This document shows, piece after piece, positions 1-6,143 of a stretch of 13,665 nt of DNA. Both the position numbers and the translations under genes were made by a program. Where the stretch lies: positions 1 to 13,665 of the forward strand of contig JAMONG010000093.1 of NCBI GenBank assembly GCA_027066595.1, read 5' to 3'. This DNA comes from Sulfurovum sp. GTDB lineage: Bacteria > Campylobacterota > Campylobacteria > Campylobacterales > Sulfurovaceae. Positions within the stretch are counted from its first letter, which is position 1; every line of letters starts with the position of its first letter. The notes below the pieces were generated by a model. It did no database searches and had not been told where the DNA came from. It was given only the letters and a program-made list of their open reading frames with translations.

Positions 1-34
1 AGTAGAGATAATTAGTATGATAGAATAGTTTTAG

Positions 35-77
35 AATACTCAATATAATGTAAAATTTTTAGATTATATTGAGTATT
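35..77. repeat. Perfect 15-bp inverted repeat upstream of the coiled-coil gene
   Basis: The arms at 35-49 and 63-77 are exact reverse complements (AATACTCAATATAAT in the left arm) and flank a 13-base A/T-rich spacer. The right arm runs into TTTTA, so as RNA it could be a weak intrinsic terminator for a gene to the left of the window. Each arm also contains a TATAAT, on the plus strand at 44-49 and on the minus strand at 63-68, so the repeat could instead be an operator over a promoter. The sequence alone does not decide between these. Confidence 0.6.
44..49 (+). promoter_or_regulatory. Candidate -10 box (TATAAT) for the coiled-coil gene
   Basis: A perfect TATAAT lies 57 bases upstream of the start codon at 107, inside the left arm of the inverted repeat at 35-77. 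No convincing -35 box is seen, which is common for Campylobacterota sigma-70 promoters. Transcription from here would begin at about 56 and leave only the right arm in the message. Confidence 0.4.
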
Positions 78-106
78 TTATCATCAAACATAAGGAGTAA
101 AAGAGT

Positions 107-958
107 ATGAAGCAATATTTATGGGCAGGGGTAGCGGTACTATTTGTGAGTGCATATGCATCAGATAATCCATTTGAGTTAAAAGATAACTTTGGTAAAC
201 TCGAAGAAAATCAAGCAGTTTTACTTGATGACCTTCGAAAATTAGCAGAGATGAAAGAGCTAGCGGAAGAAGTAGCACTTGATGAGGTACCTATCGAAGA
301 ACGTTTGGAAGAAAAAATTGTTACTCCTTCAGAAAAAGAGAATGAGAATCAAGTAAGAGAAGCGTTAGATGAAGTAGTGGAAGAAGTTTCTACTCCTTCT
401 AATGATAGTGTAGTCTTAGTGGCTACAGAAACTGTAGAACCTAGCAACACTGAAAGAAAAGTAAGTGATATAGAAGTGCAAAAAGAGCTTGATGAGAAAG
501 AGAATCTTTTAGAAGCAGTAAAACAAAAAGAAGCTGAATTAAAAAAAGCAGAAAGAGAAGAAGCCCAAGCTGTTACAGAACAACAAAATACAGAAAGAAA
601 TGAAATTGAAGCTTATGAAAAGCAAAGAGCAGAAAAATTGGAGAAAAAAAGAGCAGAAGAAGCGGAGGCTTTAGAAGAAGAGAGAAAAGTACAACAAGAG
701 GCTAGAGCAAGACGTTTGGCACGGAAAGAAGCACAAAAACAGTTAGAATTAGCAGATGCGAAGGCAGAACAATTAGCAAAAGAAAAAGCCCAAAATAAAG
801 AAGAGCCAAAAGTGATGGAAGTGACTCAAGTAAAAGTAGAAGAAGATACACGAACAAGTGTAGATGATATTAATGTTACACGTGAAAAGAAAGAAGCTAA
901 GATAGCTGCAGATGAGGCTTATGAAGATGCAGTCAAAGAGATGAGTCAAGAAGATTAA
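107..958 (+). CDS. Secreted highly charged coiled-coil protein of unknown function
   Basis: This 283-aa protein has a signal peptide (about residues 1-18, ending SAYA before SDNPF), so it is probably periplasmic. A short N-terminal block (about 20-50, NPFELKDNFGKLEENQ onwards) looks like a structured or conserved segment. From about residue 120 to 230 it is a long Glu/Lys/Ala/Arg-rich run with heptad-like spacing, predicted as a continuous coiled coil and reminiscent in composition of the TolA stalk. There is no membrane anchor after the signal peptide, no lipobox cysteine, and no recognisable catalytic domain. The ATG at 107 has a clear AAGGAG ribosome site at 92-97. The gene converges on the antiporter gene and overlaps its stop by four bases. 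A scaffold or envelope-spacer role is possible, but no function can be assigned. Confidence 0.8.
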   Translation: MKQYLWAGVAVLFVSAYASDNPFELKDNFGKLEENQAVLLDDLRKLAEMKELAEEVALDEVPIEERLEEKIVTPSEKENENQVREALDEVVEEVSTPSNDSVVLVATETVEPSNTERKVSDIEVQKELDEKENLLEAVKQKEAELKKAEREEAQAVTEQQNTERNEIEAYEKQRAEKLEKKRAEEAEALEEERKVQQEARARRLARKEAQKQLELADAKAEQLAKEKAQNKEEPKVMEVTQVKVEEDTRTSVDDINVTREKKEAKIAADEAYEDAVKEMSQED

Positions 959-967
959 TCTTCTTGA
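946..967. terminator. Perfect 22-bp palindrome over two convergent stop codons; probable bidirectional terminator
   Basis: Each 11-base half (TCAAGAAGATT and its exact complement) spans the overlapping stop codons of the plus-strand coiled-coil gene and the minus-strand antiporter gene. As RNA it could form an 8-bp stem with a 6-base loop. In the plus direction a run of six T (974-979) follows closely, fitting an intrinsic terminator. In the minus direction the following tract is weaker. Because the palindrome is coding on both sides, both proteins end in Gln-Glu-Asp. Confidence 0.6.
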
Positions 968-2115
968 ACACTCTTTTTTGCTTGTATCATCTTGATGATA
1001 GTCATCGAGATAAGAATCTCAAAGATACTTGCTAAGATAAGTTGATAATAGGTTAATAAATCTAATAATTTTGTCTCATACCCAATCGTCGCCACGGCTA
1101 CAAGCAATGTAAGAGGCATGGAGAGAGACAGTGCGATGAGCAGTGCATCTTTTGAACCAGAAATTCCTCTCAATACAACGGCTGCTAATATTCTTGATAG
1201 TATCATCAAGAGTGTAATAAGAAGTGCTCCTGATATAACACCCTCAAGAGGTAAAGCCCCAAGATCAAAAGATGCTCCTACATTGATAAAGAAAATGGGT
1301 ACTAAAAAACCAAACCCAAGACTAGACATCTTCTCTTCAAGTGCTTTTTCATGATGAAAAAAGGCTGAGATGGCAACCCCTGCGATAAAGGCTCCCAAAG
1401 CAAGCTTTAGATCAAGACTAAGCATCACAGCAATTAAAATGAAAAATAGAGCCATAGAAAGTCGTATATCTTGATCCGAGGTATCAAGTTTAGGCATCAA
1501 AGTATTTTTGAACTCTGGAAACCACCAAAAAAGCAGGTGTAACAATCTATAGATAAGATAAACTGCAAGAATAAAGAGTACCAAATAGCCCATTTTGATA
1601 AGTAGAGCAAAACTAAATCCTGTGGTAATTGTGGCATTGAAGATAGTAAGTACCACAATACTGCCAATCTCTCCAAGTACCCCAGCAATGATAGCAAGAC
1701 GTATCCATGGTTGATCTTTGCCATATTCTTTTGAAAGAGCCGCAAGTAGACCTATGGAGATTAGAGGCATAGAGATGATGACTATGGTATGTAATCCAAA
1801 GAGTAAACCACTTGTAATCGAGAAAAAAACCATAAGTATAAGAAAGAGAATAGACTTTTGAATCACTTCTTTTGGACTAGTGGTAATCTGTTTGAGATCT
1901 ACCTCCATACCCGCTAAAAATAATAGGTATAAAAATCCAACTTTAGCAATAAGATCAAAATACTCATTATGTTCTATAAAACCCAAATAAGCAAATATGG
2001 CTCCTAGCATAATCTCAACAGGGGGGATTGGCATACGTAGAGCTTTTGCAATAAAAGGGCTTCCCCAAATGAGTAACGATAAAACAAGAATAAGGGTGAT
2101 ATTGCTGTCAATCAC
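955..2115 (-). CDS. Cation:proton antiporter, CPA2 family (KefB/KefC-type membrane domain)
   Basis: This 386-aa polytopic membrane protein consists almost entirely of hydrophobic helices, matching the membrane domain of KefB/KefC/GerN-type Na+/H+ or K+/H+ exchangers. Family signatures include FLAGMEVDL (66-74), ALGAFIAGVAISA (239-251) and FFINVGASFDL (275-285, compare FFISVGMSIDL in KefC). It ends soon after the last helix and lacks the cytoplasmic TrkA-N regulatory domain of full KefC (about 620 aa). At the helix-5 position where KefC has Gln-Asp and NapA-like antiporters have Asp-Asp, this protein reads Gly148-Glu149. The start is GTG at 2113-2115, inside the end of bioB (8-base overlap), with AAGGTAG upstream, so translation is probably coupled to bioB. 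The transported ion cannot be read from sequence. Confidence 0.85.
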   Translation of the reverse strand: MIDSNITLILVLSLLIWGSPFIAKALRMPIPPVEIMLGAIFAYLGFIEHNEYFDLIAKVGFLYLLFLAGMEVDLKQITTSPKEVIQKSILFLILMVFFSITSGLLFGLHTIVIISMPLISIGLLAALSKEYGKDQPWIRLAIIAGVLGEIGSIVVLTIFNATITTGFSFALLIKMGYLVLFILAVYLIYRLLHLLFWWFPEFKNTLMPKLDTSDQDIRLSMALFFILIAVMLSLDLKLALGAFIAGVAISAFFHHEKALEEKMSSLGFGFLVPIFFINVGASFDLGALPLEGVISGALLITLLMILSRILAAVVLRGISGSKDALLIALSLSMPLTLLVAVATIGYETKLLDLLTYYQLILASIFEILISMTIIKMIQAKKSVQED

Positions 2116-2962
2116 AACTAATCGCTACCTTATAACCTAGGGTATCAAGCATTTTTTTGTCACTGCTTGCATCTATACCCTCAGTAGTTAAGTAATTACC
2201 TATAACCATAGCATTTGCACCTGCTTCGAACATAAGATTTTCTTGACCGCTAAAAAGAAGTTCTCTTCCTCCTGCAACCATAAGGAGTTTATCATCTCCT
2301 AAAAGGATACGAGCCTTTTTAATGATATTTATAGCTTCATTAAGCTCAATATTTCTTGTTTTAATAGGTAAGGCAGGGTTGGGGTGGTAAAAGTTAAGAG
2401 GCGTTGATTCTGGGGAGAGTGAAGCGATAGAGTTTAGCAGGGCATCTCTATCTTCAGTTGTCTCTCCCATACCAAAGATACCTCCTGAGCATAGTGCAAG
2501 ACCTACAGATTTGACATTTTCACACGTCTCATAACGTTCACTCCACGCATGTGTTTTACAGATGTCAGTATAGTAACGCTCTGATGTCTCCAGATTATGA
2601 TTATAGCTATCTAGTCCATGTTCTTTAAGGTAAGTGAGTTGCTCTTTGTTAGCTGTACCATTACAGGCAATGAGATTAAGTCCTTCAATCTCTTTTTTTA
2701 TGGCCCTTGCAGCACGTGCAACAAAGTCTACTTTTTTGTCATCTAAACCTTTACCTGCGGTAACAAGACAGTAGCCCAAAGCACCATGAGCTTTTGCTAC
2801 TTTTGCTTCTTGTACGATTTGGTCTATATTTTTATAGTTGTATCGTTCGATGTCTGCATGGTAACGTACGGACTGTGTACAAAACCTACAGTCCTCTGCA
2901 CAGGTTCCAGAGAGGATATTATTGATGGCACATAAAAATACTTGTTTATTGTTTGACATCAT
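2108..2962 (-). CDS. bioB: Biotin synthase BioB
   Basis: Radical-SAM enzyme that inserts sulfur into dethiobiotin, the last step of biotin synthesis, in the cytoplasm. The CX3CX2C motif binding the [4Fe-4S] cluster is at C21, C25 and C28. The ligands of the second [2Fe-2S] cluster known from E. coli BioB appear as C65 (GYCLVT), C100 (IACNGT), C158 (LCSGG) and R233 (AGGRE). The YNHNLETS motif at 120-127 is typical of the family. At 284 aa it is shorter than E. coli BioB (346 aa), lacking the N-terminal extension, as seen in other Campylobacterota. Two ATG codons are in tandem (2962 and 2959), with AAAGG just upstream; the first is used here. It leads an operon with the antiporter; no other bio genes are in the window. 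Confidence 0.95.
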   Translation of the reverse strand: MMSNNKQVFLCAINNILSGTCAEDCRFCTQSVRYHADIERYNYKNIDQIVQEAKVAKAHGALGYCLVTAGKGLDDKKVDFVARAARAIKKEIEGLNLIACNGTANKEQLTYLKEHGLDSYNHNLETSERYYTDICKTHAWSERYETCENVKSVGLALCSGGIFGMGETTEDRDALLNSIASLSPESTPLNFYHPNPALPIKTRNIELNEAINIIKKARILLGDDKLLMVAGGRELLFSGQENLMFEAGANAMVIGNYLTTEGIDASSDKKMLDTLGYKVAISCD

Positions 2963-2994
2963 TCGACCTTTGTCTTTATTGCTTGAAATGATGT

Positions 2995-3000
2995 ATTATA
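2995..3000 (-). promoter_or_regulatory. Candidate -10 box (TATAAT) for the bioB operon
   Basis: A perfect TATAAT on the minus strand lies about 33 bases upstream of the bioB start, predicting a leader of about 25 bases. No clear -35 box is seen. It sits back to back with the promoter of the 3096 gene in a 133-base divergent region. Confidence 0.5.
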
Positions 3001-3039
3001 GCTAAAAGCATAGCTAAATAGGTTAGTAGAATTAAATTA

Positions 3040-3048
3040 TGGTATACT
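3040..3048 (+). promoter_or_regulatory. Candidate extended -10 promoter for the SPOR-like/pseudokinase operon
   Basis: TGGTATACT combines the TGn extension with a TATACT -10 box, 47 bases upstream of the ATG at 3096. This is the best promoter-like sequence on the plus strand of the 2963-3095 divergent region. The downstream gene at 3702 follows after only 24 bases and probably shares it. Confidence 0.5.
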
Positions 3049-3095
3049 TTATTATATTGATTTTATGAGGGTATATTGGGGAGAGGGTAATTAGA

Positions 3096-3677
3096 ATGAA
3101 GAGTCTTATTGTAATACTAATGACTACATATATTTTTGCAGGTACTATAAATCAAAAAATGATTATTACTGTAAGTAAAAATAGTTTTCAAGCAGAACAA
3201 TCTCTTCATTATCTAGAAGAGTTTTTTTATAAGCATGGAAACTTCCCCCAAATAGAAATTAAAATAGAAAAGTTAGATGAATATTTTTTGGTAACCCTTA
3301 GTCCTGTTGATAATATAGTAACAAAGCATGAGCTTTATACTTTGTTACAACCAAAATTTTTAAATATTTTTACTGTTGATAATATAAAGATAAAAAATAA
3401 AGTAAAAGATAGTAGTAAAAGTACATATCTGAAGCCAGCAGTTTTAGAAGATTTGTCTAAAACTGCTGTTCAAAAGAAAGATATTGTACCAAAACTTGAA
3501 AAAAGTATTAGAAATAAATTGACATCATTTTGGAAAGCCATAGATGGTGATTGGCTAGCCTTAATTGCGTTAGCTATGGCTGGAATAATATTGATCTTTC
3601 GAAGTAATTATCAAATTGGAAAAATAAAAAAATTACAAAAAGAGATTGAAATGATACAGAGAAAAGATATGAGCTAA
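3096..3677 (+). CDS. Small membrane protein with SPOR-like periplasmic domain, partner of the downstream hybrid pseudokinase
   Basis: This 193-aa protein has a signal peptide (about 1-15). A periplasmic segment at about 22-95 has the strand-helix-strand pattern of a SPOR domain (starting MIITVSKNS, with EYFLVTLSP where SPOR proteins have YRVxVGPF). A Lys/Ser-rich linker and one membrane helix (about 153-168) follow, then a short basic coiled-coil tail in the cytoplasm. The same order (secretion signal, SPOR-like domain, Trp-Lys/Arg-Ala before the membrane helix, charged cytoplasmic helix) opens the next gene, so this looks like a stand-alone copy of that input module. The ATG has a GGGGAGAGGG ribosome site 9-10 bases upstream. 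SPOR domains classically bind peptidoglycan lacking stem peptides, but this copy is divergent and binding is inferred only from fold resemblance. The gene is very A/T rich. Confidence 0.7.
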   Translation: MKSLIVILMTTYIFAGTINQKMIITVSKNSFQAEQSLHYLEEFFYKHGNFPQIEIKIEKLDEYFLVTLSPVDNIVTKHELYTLLQPKFLNIFTVDNIKIKNKVKDSSKSTYLKPAVLEDLSKTAVQKKDIVPKLEKSIRNKLTSFWKAIDGDWLALIALAMAGIILIFRSNYQIGKIKKLQKEIEMIQRKDMS

Positions 3678-3701
3678 GTATAACTGGGGAGAGATACGGA
3701 T

Positions 3702-6143
3702 ATGTTAAATATAAATGCTATATTATTTTGGGTATTAGTGAGTCTTACTTCATTAGTATATGCCAATAATAATTTTATTATAGTGGTGTCTAGTGAAGAT
3801 AAGATGTCAGTAGACGATACTAAAAAGAAAGTGCAACAAACCTTTCTGAATTCTGAAAAAATTTCTTTCGAATTGATAGAGCTTAAAGATAGTTACTCTT
3901 TACGTGTAGGACCTTTTTTCAATACTAAATCTCTTATTCTTCATTATATAAAAATAAGAGAAGTGTTTCCTAAATCTTTTATTTTCAATGAACCTATAAG
4001 TGTAAAGCCTAGGACAAAAACTGTAAATAAAATTGTGTATGTAGAGAAAGAAGATGAAACACTTTGGAGGGCATTATTTGGATTAGCTATCATCGGTATT
4101 ATATCTTTATTCCTCTCTTCTGATCAATTGAAAAATCTTAAAAAGAAACATATTCGCATTCAAGAAAAGCAAGATGAAATAGAAACACGACAAACACTTC
4201 TTATAGAAAGAATGGGAGAACAGATACAAGAAGTAGCTATGAAAAATGTGAACGAGGAGAAACTACTTTTAAGTACAGACTTGCTTGAATTAGATCAAGC
4301 AACATTTACAGCACAAATAGAAAATATAAAACAGTGTGATGAAAATTTACTTCATGCAACGTATGAAATGATTGATTTTTTAAAAATAAAATCAGGGAAT
4401 GTCATTATTAAAGAAGAAATATTTCAATTAAGTGGCATGTTACATAAATTGACAAATGCATTATCACCTATTTTAAATCAAAAAAAGCATACTTTATCGT
4501 ATCATATTCAGCCAAATATTACGAGATATCTTGTTGGAGACACTGGTAGAATCTTACAAATTTTACGAAATTTATTATCTGATGTTTTAGCAGAGGAAGA
4601 AGGGAATGATATTGTTCTTGGTATTAAAATTAAAAATGAAGAAGATTTAGTCTTTAGCATTATTAATAAAAATCAGTTTCTTACAAAAGAAGAGGTTGAA
4701 GATATGTTTTTCCCTTGCTCTTGGGAAGAATTACAAAAAACCAATAAGGAATTTAGTTTTTTTGTCTTGAAAGAGCTAATCTCTCGTATGGGAGGAGAAC
4801 TTCATATAGAGAGTGATAAGAGGCAAGGGACAATGTATGAGGTGATATTACCTTATATAAAAGATATAGATAATAGAGATGGACAAAAAAAATTAAAAGA
4901 AGCGTTGTCTTATAAAAAGGCTTTGGTCATAGATGATACAATAGCTAAAGCGAAAAATTTAATCATGATACTTGAATCATTTGGTATTGAAGTTGTCTTT
5001 AAAACTTCTGACCATTTAGCAAAATATAGACCTGATATAAATGGTATAGATTTTGTTGTGATTAGAGAGGAGGATGTGACTAAGAAAGTATTTGACTATT
5101 TTAAAACAGTTAATAAAGATAATATTTTAGATATTGTTGTTATCCATAATGTTTTTGAAACAGACAAAGTGTTTGATATGGCTAAACACCTCGCAAATGC
5201 AGAACTCTACCAGCCTCTAATTATTGGGGATGTACAAGAAGTACTCACTGATTTATGTTTGAAAAAAAGTCCAAATAAAAAAGTAATGATTAGTAAAGTA
5301 TTGGATAACTTTAAAATTATTGAAAATATTGATGTCATGAGAACAGATTTTAAAGTTTTTAAAAATAAACATGTATTACTTGTTGAAGATAATATTGTAA
5401 GTCAACAGTTTTTAAGTATTATCCTAAGTGCATCTGAACTCATTATACATCAAGTGAATAATGGGCTTGAAGCACTATTGTTTCTCTCTGAACATCCAAA
5501 TATTGATCTTGTTTTACTAGATATTGATATGCCAATTATGGATGGGTATGAGGTAGCCAAGAAAATGAGAAAAGATGATAGTATAAATGGTATACCCATT
5601 ATTGCTGTAACAGGGCTAGGATTTACTTCTGAACTTGAGCAAATGGTATTTTCAGGAATTGACCATGTAATTATTAAACCTTTTAAAATAGGACACATAT
5701 ATACGGCATTAAAACAAGTATTTAATGAAGGTGAAGTTCCTTTACATCAATTACAAAAAGAAGAGAAGAAAGATATTGTTGATACGGATAAAGGATTGGC
5801 ATATGTAGGGAATTCACTATTTTATAAAGAATTTATTGAACAAGTTTTATTAACATTAGAAGATTCTGGTACCTTGATTAAGATAATGATTGAGAATGAT
5901 GAAATAGATAAGCTAAAAGCATTTTGTGTAGATGCGTTAGGGCTTACTAAGACAATTGGGGCAGTACGTTTTGTGAAGCTATTAAAAGAGATGCTAGTAG
6001 CAATTAAAGATAAAGAAGAGATAGAAAACCGAGATGAGCTATTATTTGAAGAAGATGAAATTAGTTTACATCACTTTATCTCTTCATATAAAGGAGAATG
6101 GTTTATTTTAAAGCGAGAGATTGAAGCCTATCTTCGCAGTTAG
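3702..6143 (+). CDS. Hybrid sensor 'kinase' with degenerate HK core, SPOR-like input, two receivers and Hpt-like tail
   Basis: The 813-aa order is: signal or anchor (1-21), SPOR-like periplasmic domain (about 24-96, YSLRVGPF at 65-72), membrane helix (about 124-140), coiled coil (140-200), HisKA-like second helix (IKQCDENLLHATYEMIDFLKIKSGN, about 209-233), HATPase-like domain (about 240-385), receiver 1 (405-520), receiver 2 (555-675) and Hpt-like helices (about 695-770). Receiver 2 is complete: E562-D563, D607, T637, K659. Elsewhere the chemistry looks lost. No His sits where the H-box should be. The N-box Asn is D294, and the G1 and G2 glycines are replaced (NKNQFL, KEFSFFVL). Receiver 1 keeps D411-D412 but has R455 at the phospho-Asp. 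The Hpt His position reads Val743 or Asp744. It is therefore probably a pseudokinase scaffold whose one active switch is phosphorylated by another kinase. The ATG follows GGGGAGAG. Confidence 0.8.
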   Translation: MLNINAILFWVLVSLTSLVYANNNFIIVVSSEDKMSVDDTKKKVQQTFLNSEKISFELIELKDSYSLRVGPFFNTKSLILHYIKIREVFPKSFIFNEPISVKPRTKTVNKIVYVEKEDETLWRALFGLAIIGIISLFLSSDQLKNLKKKHIRIQEKQDEIETRQTLLIERMGEQIQEVAMKNVNEEKLLLSTDLLELDQATFTAQIENIKQCDENLLHATYEMIDFLKIKSGNVIIKEEIFQLSGMLHKLTNALSPILNQKKHTLSYHIQPNITRYLVGDTGRILQILRNLLSDVLAEEEGNDIVLGIKIKNEEDLVFSIINKNQFLTKEEVEDMFFPCSWEELQKTNKEFSFFVLKELISRMGGELHIESDKRQGTMYEVILPYIKDIDNRDGQKKLKEALSYKKALVIDDTIAKAKNLIMILESFGIEVVFKTSDHLAKYRPDINGIDFVVIREEDVTKKVFDYFKTVNKDNILDIVVIHNVFETDKVFDMAKHLANAELYQPLIIGDVQEVLTDLCLKKSPNKKVMISKVLDNFKIIENIDVMRTDFKVFKNKHVLLVEDNIVSQQFLSIILSASELIIHQVNNGLEALLFLSEHPNIDLVLLDIDMPIMDGYEVAKKMRKDDSINGIPIIAVTGLGFTSELEQMVFSGIDHVIIKPFKIGHIYTALKQVFNEGEVPLHQLQKEEKKDIVDTDKGLAYVGNSLFYKEFIEQVLLTLEDSGTLIKIMIENDEIDKLKAFCVDALGLTKTIGAVRFVKLLKEMLVAIKDKEEIENRDELLFEEDEISLHHFISSYKGEWFILKREIEAYLRS

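Noticed and set aside
84..278. A 64-codon minus-strand frame overlapping the start of the coiled-coil gene
   Set aside because: It overlaps a well-supported plus-strand start, has no ribosome site, and its sequence is a shadow of the signal peptide region.
574..792. Lys/Glu/Ala-rich coding repeats in the coiled-coil gene as a possible tandem DNA repeat
   Set aside because: The similarity is one of codon and residue composition (AAAGCAGAAGAA-like runs); no exact repeat unit with constant period was found by eye.
1118..1745. Short frames inside the antiporter gene (1118-1354 plus, 1497-1745 minus)
   Set aside because: The antiporter frame contains family motifs along its full length, and these frames have no independent support.
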